In this document: positions 29,854-44,220 of the stretch, piece by piece | How the letters are laid out: every line of letters begins with the position of its first letter | Numbering within the stretch: position 1 is the stretch's first letter | Position numbers and translations under genes: made by a program | Assembly: GCA_963693285.1 (NCBI GenBank) | Contig: OY848931.1 | Location: 315,001 to 379,000 of the forward strand | Origin: Xestospongia muta | Taxonomy: Eukaryota > Porifera > Demospongiae > Haplosclerida > Petrosiidae | Length of the DNA stretch: 64,000 nucleotides | Direction of reading: 5' to 3' | Notes under the pieces: model-generated | Databases searched by the model: none | What the model was told of the DNA's origin: nothing | What the model saw: only the letters and a program-made list of their open reading frames with translations

Positions 29854-32056
29854 TTAAACCTTTTTATTAAATTTACAAATACAACATGTAATACTTATTG
29901 TGATTATTAACCACAGTCCTAGAACAGAAACTACATAGACTACAATCTCACGCAGCAAAGAAAAATACTTAAAAGATAAGAAAAACATGTCTCCACTGGA
30001 ACCACAAGTGGTTGCATCTAACTTGGTAAGGACACACACATTATCAATAGATGATGGCGAGGGAAAATATTGACGTCGTAATCTAAGATGAGATGATGTA
30101 TTTTGTGCTTTTACCACAGTCTTAGATAGAGCCATGTCAATGGTAAGAGAAAAGTTATAAGTAACTTCACGAAAGTGCCAGTGTGTAACTTGAGTGCAGT
30201 TAAAGGAAGGTCCTTCTTCACATCGAAGGAAATAATAGGAGGAACTAGTTATGTTGAATACCACAGGATTGGAATCGTCAGGATTAACGATGTGACATTG
30301 TGCACCTTTCATAGGTCTCCTACAATTATAGCCGTGGTCAAATTCAAACTGGTTCTCGACAGCATGTTTAGCTAATTCCAACTTGTCAAATAACCAAATA
30401 CGATATGGTCGTGATCTCTCTGGAATATCCTGTGAGTCTATAATTACACTGGAACCATGTACCAGGTACTCATAGTTTAATGCTTGATCGTTAACTACTG
30501 TACTGTCAGTTATGATATTATGGCAGTTCACTGATATAACTGTTCCCTCACAGTAATCCTCTGGACCCCAAAGAAGGAGTTCTAAAAATGGAGGAGGATG
30601 AGAAGAAAGTGGTAGTGCGATAGTGTCCCCTTGACGAATGATTGTGGTTTCTTGTGTGTATTGCAATGCAAAGACTGCTAGTATTACTGCAGCAATTATA
30701 AGCAGAACTAGTATAGTCCATGATGATATACATGATATACACAGACAACTGAACTTGATTTTCAGAGGGATAGCAGTGCAATGAATATCATCATATTAAT
30801 AATACACAGTACTACATACTGATATATTTGGGAATCGTATTAGGTCCACCTGCATTATTCTCATCAACAGTAGTAGCATGAGTAGTCCCATACCTCTTTC
30901 GTTGTTCTAACAAGTGTGTACTTTCATCATCTACAACAGAGATAGATACACCTCAGACAATGTTATCAAAACAATAACTCACTATTAGTTGGAGGACCAC
31001 CCACAGTTAGTTCAGTTGGTTCAAGAATTGGTATATGTTCAGTCACAGTGGTGGTTACAGGTGGTGGTGGTGGTGGTGGTGATACAAGGCCTTCCCTAAC
31101 CTGTAAACTGTCTTCAGGAAGTCCTACTTTAGTCAATGCTTTGTTAAGTTTGTCCAACATAACACTGTCCATTAATTCACTCTCTCTCTTCCATTCTACA
31201 AACATGCTGTGAGCTTTGATACCACCATCATCATCAGCTTCTTTTCGCATAATGTTATCAACAACATTGGCTGACAGACCTAGAGCTAGTCCAAATCTAC
31301 GTGCTTGTTGATCATCAAAATCTTGGACTTTTAAATACACAGCATGCTCTGACAGCTCTAAAAAACAAAAGAAACAGAGTCATAGTTTATCTTATTCAAA
31401 GATCAATATCATTAGCTACATAAATGTATAGTACATTACTAATAAGCAGTATCATATTACATTTTAGTATCAAATCATTTTGCTACATGTAACCTGTATA
31501 GTATTAGCCATAAAATTTGTAATGAATAACTGAAGTATACATAGTTTAGTTACTCAATACAAATTTATAACCACCTATTCTAGTTGGGAGTCGTCTCCTA
31601 GATGTTAAGTCTCTTGCAGCACGACCACGTTTCATGTTTTTAAGTACTTGTGTAAGCTCAGCATGTCCTTCACGTTCATTCCAGTCTCGCTTGCTGTTCT
31701 TCCATTGGCGGAAAACTTCCAAAGCTTGCATAGGAGGATTTTGAGGACATTGTTCCTGAATTTGAGCAATTTGAGCTCTTGAAAGTTTCAGCAATATTCC
31801 CAAATGTTTGACATCAGTTAAAGCAAAATCTTTAAATAAATCTAAAAGATAAGGATCAGTCAATTCTTGTGGAGGCTCTGCGTTATCCTCATCTACAGAG
31901 CCTGCATTCGATCTGGGATAACCTGAATCTCTTCCTTTTGCTACAAAAATATCAATCTGTTATTGAAGCAATTCATTGAGATTTCTAGGACTAACTTTTT
32001 TGTCCATCTCTATCTGCTTCTGGCTGTGATTCTAGATCGCTGTAACAAGTCGCCAT
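29854..32056 (-). CDS. Second copy of the two-pass tandem-death-domain protein (gene B1), possibly splice-impaired
   Basis: This is a near-identical copy of gene A1: start 32056, death domain 1 exon about 31941-31551, death domain 2 exon about 31357-30985, linker exon, then the membrane/ectodomain exon to the stop at 29854. The C-terminal tail differs (CKFNKKV). A 10 bp deletion relative to gene A1 near 30765 removes the AG of the last acceptor and the codons for GNP. The next AGs downstream (aatcaag, ttcag) shift the frame. A further one (tatactag, near 30711) restores the frame but would delete about 17 residues before and within the first membrane helix, leaving LLIIAAVILAVFAL. The ectodomain frame itself is fully open, which argues for recent damage, an alternative acceptor, or use of the ectodomain exon some other way. 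Confidence 0.65.
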
Positions 32057-32133
32057 AACTTCCAGTTGCAGCGAGGAAGTGCAGCCCGCAACGAATAAGC
32101 TTAGCTAAATTAATTTTTGTAGGCGTGGCTATC
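32057..32133. promoter_or_regulatory. 77-bp intergenic region between gene B1 (-) and FUZ (+)
   Basis: This is the duplicated counterpart of 24344-24420, nearly identical, so both gene pairs should begin with the same promoter. Confidence 0.5.
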
Positions 32134-33862
32134 ATGTCCTATTTAGCTGTTATCACTTCATCAACTGGTGTACCATTGTTTATCAGAAGTACAGGAGATG
32201 TCCCACAGGTGATAGAACTCTTGTGTCATTGACTTATCTCTTTCTCTCTTTAGTTATCTTTTCCAGTAGTAGGTTCCCTTAATGGCGTGCACTGGTTCAC
32301 AGACAATGCTAAATCATCCTTACTTGCTAGTAGAAGTGGCGACGTCAAGATTGTATGGGAGAAGTATCATGACTGGTATTGCTATATTCATATGTCACAA
32401 TCTTTACTCTCTCTCACTTTAGTCTAACACTTATCCTTGTCTCATCCAATGATAGCACATCTGATGTCCACTTAAAGTATTTACTTACTCTCATTTTTAA
32501 TGCTATGGTAACTATTAGTGACATGTATTAAAGTTTATATAGCTCTAAATTAGATGTTTAATATGTACTCAATATTAGAGGGGCATACTCTCTTGATTAG
32601 AGGAATAATTATATTTATGATTACCACAAATATGCTAGTTATCTTGTTATTGTCCTGCATCATATAGGTTTTATTGGTCGGTCTTCAGGATTTGTTAAAA
32701 GATGATGTAGAGAATTTAAAACGAGAGTTAAGAGTAAGATATATGACATCATAATGATGTCATTACTTTTTTCAAACAATTATTAGTGTTGTTATCCATT
32801 GATTGACCTGTTGCTAAGCAACCAAGAATCTATGTCACCACTTACACAATCAGTTGAAGTAATAGTGAACTATGAACAAAAGTCAGTAATGGTAGGTGTG
32901 GTTAACAGTGACAGGTAACTGATTATTTTCTCTTAGGATGGTCTTTTAACATTAACTGAGACAATAGAAAGTGGATATGGTTGTGTTGTGATACATAATC
33001 AGATGTTGCATGCTACTGATAGCTGGTGGGTGTGGCTACACTATATTTTAATTTGTATTTTGTTATTATAGGTGGCAGTTAGATCCTGTGGAACAAATAC
33101 TTCTTTCTCTACTTCCTACGTCTCTCTCTCCATCACAGTGTGCTGATCTACCAGTTTATTTACCCAAAGCTAGTAACACTGTAGCTCATCGTCTCCTAAT
33201 TTTTCATCTTTATAATGGTGTCTATATCATTGTACTCTGTGATGCTGAGCCTTCACTAGCCGTAGCTCAAGAACTGGTTTTAAAAACCTGTTTACCTTTA
33301 CGTGATAGAGTCATTGGATTACCTCTGGTGGTACCACGATGTCTTCCATTAAGTATTAGCTTTGATCCCAATGTTCTCAGTCTTTGTCTTGTAAACCTCA
33401 CATCTCATCGATGTATTGTCTCTCTCTTATCGTCAGAGGGACAAGAAAATACAGCTCTATTGAGTCGAGGTCTGTAACAAGCTGAATATGTCTGACACTA
33501 CGTATCTTATAGGTTATCAAGGTGCTCTTGATGTTGCTAAGAGACGAGCATATCTTGTACAGTTTTATAAAACTGTTGTTGATGAGTTGTTACCAGTAGT
33601 TGTTGAGGGAGACAGTGTTAAAAGTGACACTGTTAGAGATAGAATCCCTCATAAAGTTATAGAAACGTACTCCTGTGCTAAAGTAAGATATAAAATGTGA
33701 TCCAAATTATTGTACTATCTATTGTAGTCTTTTAAAGCATATGCAATCCACAAAAACCAGTATAACTTGTTTGTCCTGTTTGATGTGAACACACCCACTT
33801 ATGCATTGCGGAGACTCAGTCAAGATATATTGGAAACACTCGTGGCAAAAAGCGTTTTATGA
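32134..33862 (+). CDS. FUZ: FUZ (fuzzy planar cell polarity effector), intact copy
   Basis: About eight exons encode MSYLAVITSSTGVPLFIRS, LSFPVVGSLNGVHWF, a WEKYHD-SLTLILVSSND segment, AMVLLVGLQDLLKDDVENL, CYPLIDLLLSN, a WWQLDPVEQILLSLLP segment, PVYLPKASNTVAHRLLIFHL, SLCLVNLTSHRCIVSLLSSE and a final exon ending DILETLVAKSVL. The N-terminal block (A-S-S-G-V-P-L-F-x-R-S, then IGSLNGVHMF in vertebrates) is diagnostic of FUZ, a CPLANE subunit with longin-like folds. It forms a complex with INTU and WDPCP that recruits intraflagellar transport components and activates Rab23 in ciliogenesis and planar polarity. The length (about 400 residues) matches the family. The copy upstream at 24421 is cut before the last exons. 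The tetraspanin gene follows 272 bp later on the same strand. Confidence 0.92.
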
Positions 33863-34134
33863 TTTATCTAATATTAATCATTTTATATCAGATTTTAATC
33901 AGATTTAATAAAAAAATTAAATAAATTGTACTTGTGGACTATAACCATAATCGTCCAGCGGATTTCTTTCTGACAATATTAACCTAAAAATAAAAAAATG
34001 TCAATACATCCTGTATTAAAGGAAATTAAAAGGAAATGTAATTAATTATTAAGTCACCACGCCCACTTTTGTTTGCCAGTGTTAAAATATAAGGCAGTAG
34101 GTCCGTGAACTTCCCAAAGAAAGCCTCGACAATC

Positions 34135-35265
34135 ATGGGCCAAATTGATAATAAGATCAGACTGGCCTTTCTTCTTTTTAATATCTTGTTTCTCGTAAGT
34201 TGCAAGCTACAGAAATTTGTACACGAATATATCTACTATATGTTCCTGACAAAGTATTAGCTTATAGTCTCTGGTGTTCTTTTCCTCCTACAGGCGATGG
34301 GTATTAGTATGATAGCTGTGGGCATTTATAACATAGTCTCTCTCCTTTATTTTGATGTATTTGCTCGTTCTGTCTACTTAACTGGAGGGGTCATGTTTGT
34401 TATAATAGGTGTGGCTAAGGTACTTATCGCAATTCTTGGTATAATAGGATGGGCAGTCAAGAACAGGATTATTTTAGGAATAGTGAGTTCATATTACATT
34501 ACCACAACTTGATACTAAATGTTGGGTGGTTAGCCCTTGGAGTAAAGCTTTGGATAACAGCCAACTATAACCATATTGTAACTACTATGTATGACTAGTC
34601 TTCCTGGTCATACCAGAAAATGAAAATGATTGTTTTGTGAGTAAAAGGATCATTTGAAAGTCTACTCTTTTCTTTTAGTACACTCTACTTGCTCTATTTA
34701 TTATATTACCAACATTAGCTGCTGGTATATTTGGACTACAACAATGGTATTTTGTGGTAAGGATCATAATTGTTTATTGATGATTACCATGGTAACATCA
34801 CTTCTAGTTTAGTGAAGTGGGTGTGGCTATGAACAATACATTTAACGATCAGGCTGAGTTTGAAAGAACACAAAACTTAAGACAACAAATTCGTACAGAT
34901 GTGAGTAATTACATAATATATTTATTAGTTTATTATTGTTGTTGTTTATCTGTGATACAGTATTTTTGTTGTGGTACTTTTAATGGTCAAACAGACTACA
35001 CAAGTCGTGGAATGGATGAACCAGGAGTTGCTAATTGCACAAGGGCAGTGAATTACAGAGGAAGCAACTCAGATATTCCACAAAAAATTGTAAGTAACTG
35101 ATATCACATATCATTTTATTTCTCTCTCTCATTTAGGGTTGTCAGTATTATGTGACCAGTGCTATAAGACATCATTTATATTATATTGGGGCCATTGGAT
35201 TAGCATTTGGTTTCTTTGAGATGACAGCTGCTATAGTTGGTATGCAGAATACTGAGGGTCTCTGA
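34135..35265 (+). CDS. Tetraspanin
   Basis: Six exons (about 34135-34195, 34295-34482, 34679-34757, 34808-34900, 34961-35091, 35138-35265) encode four hydrophobic segments in tetraspanin spacing: LAFLLFNILFL joined to AMGISMIAVGIYNI, then VYLTGGVMFVIIGVAKVLIA, then TLLALFIILPTLAAGIFGLQ, and finally YYIGAIGLAFGFFEMTAAIV. A large extracellular loop lies between the third and fourth. The loop carries the invariant CCG motif (YFCCGTFNG) and further cysteines (VANCT, GCQYYV). Tetraspanins organise membrane microdomains. The protein ends shortly after the fourth helix (MQNTEGL). The subfamily is not resolved. The start at 34135 gives MGQIDNKIRLAF with the usual basic residue before the first helix. 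Confidence 0.9.
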
Positions 35266-35413
35266 CAATATGAATATTCACTAATTAGATCATTTCATCA
35301 AATGTAGTTGATTTTAACTCTCAATGTGTAACTATTACTATATGCTGTAGTAATAAATTGTAGTTTAAAGAGTTTTTTGTAAAATTGTAGTGGTTTTTTT
35401 AATTACAGTTATT

Positions 35414-38549
<3,136 letters not shown>

Positions 38550-38629
38550 TGTTCACTTCTGAATGACATGAGAGAGAGCAATTATCTCTAATTAAAGCGC
38601 ACCAATAGTGCAACAAGACCTTATCTATT

Positions 38630-39225
38630 ATGAAACTACTAAAAATGTTGGGGTTCTGTGTCTATGGAGGATGTGTGTATCACGTGATAAATAACTATTA
38701 CATAACATTAGTTAAGGTACCTATAATAGATTGTGTTGAATAAATTTTATTGTATCTTTTCAGTGTGAAGAAAAATCCATGTATCCTACGATTAACAAGA
38801 CGTCATCAAATGATTGTGTATTTACTGAAATATGGTCAACAAGAAGAGGACTATTAAAAAAGTGATTTGTTTACGTTTTTGTCGTTATAGCAACTATATC
38901 TCTTAGAAATGACATAATAGTTTTTCGTCAACCTGACCAACCTGATGTGTATTTGTGCAAAAGGATCAAGTATGTAGAGGGAGAGAAGATTCCAGATACC
39001 AATATTGTAATGACCACACCCCCTACATTATCACTAGTATGCCATTATTCATTAAACTAAAAGTAATTATACATACAGGTTCCTCGGGGTCATATTTGGG
39101 TCGAAGGTGATAATACCTCAGTGTCACATGATTCACGACATTTTGGACCTGTACCTCTAGCTCTTGTACACAGTAAATTATTCTTGAGGGTGTGGCCTCC
39201 CTCCCAGATCGGCTGGATTAAATAA
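38630..39225 (+). CDS. IMMP1L: Mitochondrial inner membrane protease subunit 1 (signal-peptidase-like)
   Basis: Four exons are read. The first (MKLLKMLGFCVYGGCVYH) resembles the hydrophobic membrane anchor. The second (38764-38861) carries EEKSMYPTIN, the S-M-x-P-T box with the catalytic serine. The third has DIIVFRQP and VYLCKRIKYVEGEKI, where the lysine of CKR is the general base of the Ser/Lys dyad. The fourth gives VPRGHIWVEGDN and DSRHFGPVPLALVHSKLFLR, the GDN/S-x-D-S-R-x-F/Y-G-P box, and ends WPPSQIGWIK. This is the S26 peptidase family as in IMMP1L, which processes proteins sorted to the mitochondrial intermembrane space. The length is about 150 residues, close to family size. The gene is divergent from GCC1, with 80 bp between starts. 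Confidence 0.9.
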
Positions 39226-39302
39226 CGGGCTTTGATATTAAGATGGCAAGTATAAATATTATAATAACTATTGTCAGATACTATAGGGTTAAATAACGAA
39301 GT

Positions 39303-41866
39303 CTATGTTAGAGTTCTTGAAACTGATGTTCTAAATGTTTTAGAAAGCAGTTCACTTATTTGCTCAAATAAATCCTCCGAGATACTCTGTAAAATAAAAT
39401 ATAATAAAATACATTTTAATATATCATATATACAAGCATATTGTTACATAACTACATTTATTATAATGATAAATGTTGTATTATTTACTTCAGGTATTAA
39501 AAACTGGACTGTCCACGTGACATTACCTCGCCATGAAGTGCACTCCAATAAGAAACCTATCAAAGGGGAGGAGTTACTCCACCCACACACATTAACCTGA
39601 ACTGACCTTTAACTGTTTTAAATACTAACTCTGCCCTCTTTAAACACCAATTAATTGTCATATCCTAATAATTATGTACATATTAAGTATGTTGTCATGG
39701 TAACTGGATGGAACATACTGGTTTCATCTGATGTGTCAGCAGTAGTGGTATGATCACATGATGTAGACCATGTTTTGAAATTGTACGAAGGGTGTTCTTG
39801 AGACCTTGCATAATCGGATGACGTGTACTAAGTGAAGAGTTTAGTATTGCTTTCTCTTCGGATACCAAATGGCATATAACATGAACTTGTGATAAATTAG
39901 AATGACAAGTGAGATAAAAATCACCTATATGGTCACGAGTAAGTGATTATGTGGGTGTGGCTTTAATGGTACCTGGTTCAAGGGTGGGTGGGTCTTCTTC
40001 TGACAAGGATGGATTGGATTGTGTTCTCTGGTCATGTGACCATGCTGGATGCAACAGGGTCATGTCTATAGGAGGAACAAGAGGTTCTCCATTTTGGATA
40101 CCACTGTCCCTGTGATCAAAGTCAATAATTAATATTAATTAATTAATATCACATTCACCTTTCAACTGATGAATCTCTGCTATGCTTTTCTGGTGTTCTA
40201 GCTGGTGAAGTCTTTCGACTCCGCCCCTCATGTTTTGGGATAAGATTGTCAGAGGTTAGATCTCTGGTTTGTTTAATTTGGTAAGCATATTTTTGTATTG
40301 TTACTAATTGTTCATCAATGGAGGAAAAATGAAAGTCAGTAGATTGACGACAAATATCAGCAAATACTAAAATAAGATAAGGCTAAAATAAAACTCATTT
40401 CTTCGACTCCGCTCTCCTTACCTTCCTTTAATCCTGTGATGGTATTAACCTCTCGATCTGTCATGATGACAATGGCTGACGAGTCATTTGTGTAAAGTGA
40501 CATGGCAGTTTGAATACGACGTGGGTTTAACCTCATCATCCCCCCTTCAAGACCTTTATCAGTTCCATCTGAATCTCGGCAAAGTAAGAGGACATCTCCA
40601 CAGATAAGTCGTAAATTATGAGAAGATTTCTGCTGAGCACCTGTAATTAACGTTAATAAAGGGTACATAATTATAGGGATTTACCCAAATGAATGGTAAA
40701 ACTTTCTTCCATCAATGGTTGACAATCAGATAAGCCTCTATCATCAATTGTTAAATTAGATTGTTGACTCCTATTAAATTAAATACAATGTTTTCATTTA
40801 ACTTTGTATATTAATCTCACTTAAGCTCCGATAATGCTGATTTTTTGCCTATAAAATAATAAAAAATGTTGATTAAAATGATTATGATTGTCACCTTTGT
40901 GTTTGTGGGCATTATCGTTGCTCATTTCTTCATTAACACGGGTTAGCCAATCTCGATATTCTTGTCGTTGAGTATCCTGTTGACCTTTGACCTCTTGTAA
41001 CCATTTCTCTTCTAATGCCTAATGGATCAATGGAACAAACGAATGTACAAATTAACACGAATACCTTTCTCTCGATTATTTGTTGTCTCATCAACTTGTT
41101 GACATCATTATCTGTTTTATTAACACCTAATTGTTGCATTGTTCTCTCTAAATCATTGTCATGTCTAAGGATTGACATATACATTGCAAATAGATGCATA
41201 GGTGGACAGTACCTCTTCTGCATCATTGTGATGGCATTTTTACCAGCTCTACAAATATCGTTCATGGCTATGCTATATGTATGTTCTAACTGAAGGAGAG
41301 TGTTTAGAGCTGGTGAGTGAATGAGATGATGGTAGATTGCAGGAAAGGGATCCTCAGGTGCTTCTTTAAGTGTCGAAAAATGGGCGTGGTTATCTGTGTA
41401 TTTTGTTACCCATTTGTTTACTTGATTATCAAAAGTCTATAAATGGATACATATCAAGGTCAATATGGATACATAGCAAGGTCAATATGGATACATATCA
41501 AGGTCAATATGGATACATAGCAAGGTCAATATGGATACATATCAAGGTCAATATGGATACACACCTATGTCAATATGGATACATACATGGATAAATGGAT
41601 TCATATGTAATTATAACCTTCTGTTTTAAAGCTTCCTGCATTATTTCATCTCCTTTTTTATCTCTCCATAATGCTGTCTCCTTTGCAATAAAACTGCTCA
41701 ACTGTTTCGTGAGCTCATCTTCAAAATAACAAGGCAAGTGGTTCTGGGTCATAATTCGTATAACTAATTCTTTCATTTCTCCATGAAAAGGTAGTTCTAC
41801 AGGAACTGTCAACTGTTGAGGACCATCTTGACTGGAATAAGAGTAGGTGAAATCAAAAGTAGCCAT
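39303..41866 (-). CDS. FERRY3: FERRY complex subunit 3 (C12orf4 family)
   Basis: The start at 41866 gives MATFDFTYSYSSQDGPQQL followed by VPVELPFHGEMKELVIRIM and HLPCYFEDELTKQL. Later exons carry AIYHHLIHSPALNTLLQLEH, a helical segment with the conserved TQRQEYRDWL, LRLICGDVLLLCRD, FYLTCHSNLSQVHVICHL, IMQGLKNTLRTISKHGL, VIIPLLLTHQM, WCLKRAELVFKTVKG and TWTVQFLIP, ending SISEDLFEQISELLSKTFRT then SVSRTLT. These blocks follow the order of human C12orf4, now known as a subunit of the Rab5 effector FERRY complex that links early endosomes to mRNA and ribosomes. Exon 1 ends near 41620. A minisatellite fills the following intron. The start is 131 bp from the stop of PACSIN on the same strand. Confidence 0.85.
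41443..41587 (+). repeat. 22-bp minisatellite, about 6.5 copies
   Basis: Tandem units of atggatacatatcaaggtca followed by at alternate with a variant reading atagc instead of atatc, giving a 44 bp higher-order period. The array lies in the first intron of the FERRY3 gene. Confidence 0.92.
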
Positions 41867-41996
41867 TTTAGGTACACACCCACTGTTCATTATAATGAAT
41901 ACAATTATAATAATGGCTATCCCTAGGCAAAAACTGTACAAACTTTGTTGAAATAAAAAGGGAAATTTAAAATAAGTACTCGACTATTTTCATCTT

Positions 41997-43835
41997 TTAT
42001 TGTACAGGTTCAAAGTATGATTCTGGTACATAGCCATACTGGTCTCCTAGCAACGCTTTAACCCAACCTCCATCACAATATTCAACAAAGCGTACAACAT
42101 CTCCTTCTTGAAAGCTCAAATCGTCATCGTCTTCAACTCCAACATAATCGTACATTGCTCTCATTAACACGCCATCTTCCTCTGTATCTTTTTTGGAATT
42201 TGGATCATGTTCATCTCCTGTCTCTTCAGATCCATGGGAAGATGAAAGCTCCTCAAAGTCAGTTCTCTCATAAATGTGCATGCCATCTTTGTTAAACTCA
42301 TCCAGTGATGGTTGAGACTCTTCCAGTGATGGTTGAGACTCTTCCAATGATTGACAAAACTCATTCTCATTCATAGAGAGACTGGTTTGAGTCTGAAGAC
42401 TATGTATAAAGTATGTTAAAACACATTGTATAATAATTTGTTCATGATCTTACTTGTTGTTTTCTGAATGATCAGACTTTGAGCAGTACTCCTTTAAAAA
42501 TAATATAACCAAAATATTGTGTATTAAAGAAATTTATTTACTTCAAATTCAGGCCAGCTGTAACTCATATCAGGACCATAATGTTGAGAGTACCATTGCA
42601 AATCATCATCAGGACTTATAAGGAATAAAGTATGACCACATACTTGATAGATACAGGAGATTCTGAAAGTAAACACACAGCTGTTATTGTGTAAACCTTT
42701 AGCTGCTTAAGAATACTTTGTGGGTTAATTTCCTAACATATACCTTTTTGTCTTATGTCTTAAAATATCATATAGTCCACCCACATCTTACTAAAGAATC
42801 ATTATTGTAACAGTAATATTTGTACTGAGCGTGTGTGTCCGTGTGATTGTGTGTGGGTGTCCGTGTGATTGTGTGTGTGTGTGTGTGCGTATTTGTGTAT
42901 GATTGCGTGTGTATGTCTTTCAACAAATTTATCACTGCAATTAAAGCATCATTATAACTACTCACACAACACACACAGCTGTTTCCTTAGTTGTTGACAC
43001 TTTAAATATTTTCATTATAAACTAACCTGTCATCTTTGCTCATATCAATCATTGTTTTCATACTCATCATTATTTCTTTGAAAAACTCAATTCTCGTTTT
43101 CTCAGATATCTGACATTTGTCAAATTCACGTTGCATTTCTTTAAGATAACGATCTTTATCGTGAACAACATCGGTGAGACGATCTTTGTATTTCTCCAGA
43201 TTTTTCTCTTTCTCTTTCTCAGTTTTTTCCTTTTTCTCTCTGAGCTTTTGTATCTGCTCTAAAGTTGTCTCAGTATAATTTGTCTCAGCATTAGATAGCG
43301 CCAATGTTACAGCATCAAGTTCCTTTGATGTGTTATGGTAAGCTTTCTTAGCTTTGTTGCAACGGCTGAGGTTCTTGGACCAAGGTTTTTGAGCTTTATT
43401 AAACCCATCCTCAGCTCGTTTTGTCTCCTTCCATTGGCCACTAATAGCTTTGTGATAATGTTGAGATCTCCACTCTATCACTTTCTTTGCAATATCTTTC
43501 ACTTTTTTGGATATTTCATCATGAATGTCTGCTTGTCGTAATGCCTCGAGTGCTAAACTTTTCCAACCATTCTCCAAAGTTCCATATTCTGGTCCTTTGT
43601 TTGCATATTCTTCCCACTTTTTAGACCATTGACGCAAGTGCTTGACATATCTTGACTCAATATCTGATCTCTCTTGGATCATCTTCATGAACTCAGAGCA
43701 AAGCTTGGCTCCATCATCAATTCGTCGAACAACTTTTCGATAGTTGCCAATATCCCAGAAACTTTGAGTTTGAGCAACGAGGTCTAGTTCTTCTTCACTC
43801 TTTGCAAGTGATTTGGTCTCCTTCAGTGTACTCAT
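41997..43835 (-). CDS. PACSIN: PACSIN/syndapin, F-BAR and SH3 protein
   Basis: The large 5' exon (43026-43835) encodes the F-BAR domain, with hallmarks SFWDIGNYRKVVRRIDDGAK, then LCSEFMKMIQERSDIES, a KGPEYGTLENGW segment, and AEDGFNKAQKPWSKN. Short exons follow with DDDLQWYSQHYGPDMSY then SWPEFE, equivalent to the DLRWFRxNHGPGMxMNWPxFEEW block of vertebrate PACSINs. The last exon (41997-42395) has an acidic linker with a twofold SLEESQP repeat and an SH3 domain (MRAMYDYVGVEDDDDLSF, GGWVKALLGDQYGYVPESYF). PACSINs bend membranes through the F-BAR dimer and recruit dynamin and N-WASP through SH3. NPF motifs typical of vertebrate PACSIN1/2 are not evident. The length is about 430 residues. Confidence 0.93.
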
Positions 43836-44058
43836 ATTTACACAATAATAGAATCTATTAATGCAAAGCCTTACAAATGCAAGTTAGTATAAATTGACTT
43901 TAAACGTTAAAAATATTGAATTTTTCTTAAATTATTAAATTTTTCTTAATAAATCTTACCAATTAAAGATCTGTTGAAAAAGAGAAGACACTAGAGAAAG
44001 AAACAATTATTAATCAAGAGTGGAGTTGAGAGGGCGTGTCTAATTCAAACAGTATAAC

Positions 44059-44068
44059 TGCGCATGCG
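44059..44068. promoter_or_regulatory. NRF-1-like palindrome upstream of eS10
   Basis: The word tgcgcatgcg is a good match to the NRF-1 palindromic site (TGCGCATGCGCA). It stands just before what looks like the non-coding first exon of the ribosomal protein gene (ending in a gttag donor near 44110) and about 220 bp from the divergent PACSIN start. Function is inferred from motif and position only. Confidence 0.45.
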
Positions 44069-44220
44069 TAGTTGGAAATTCCTCGTGGAACATCTATTTG
44101 GAAGAAGAGGTTAGTAGTAGTGTATCCTCGTTCATCTTTCTATTCAGTCATCTGTCTAGTACCAAAATTACTAATAAAGACACAATTTATGATATAGTTT
44201 ATGTTTATCGTTTAGCCATA

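Larger units (their letters stand above)
28758..33372. repeat. Downstream copy of the 4.6 kb segmental duplication
   Basis: This is the same block as 21052-25659. Notable differences are: a 10 bp deletion at the last-exon acceptor of gene B1 (near 30765); a longer ggt repeat near 31060-31080 that extends a proline run; and a few amino-acid changes in death domain 1 of B1. To its left the sequence continues as the ZU5/CARD module. To its right it continues as the rest of FUZ. Confidence 0.95.

Noticed and set aside
33905..34135. Possible minus-strand terminal exon (NPLDDYGYSPQVQFI-stop) and upstream frame opposite the tetraspanin start
   Set aside because: The upstream part is only the antisense of the tetraspanin first exon and no consistent start could be found. 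It is probably 3' UTR of FUZ and 5' UTR of the tetraspanin.
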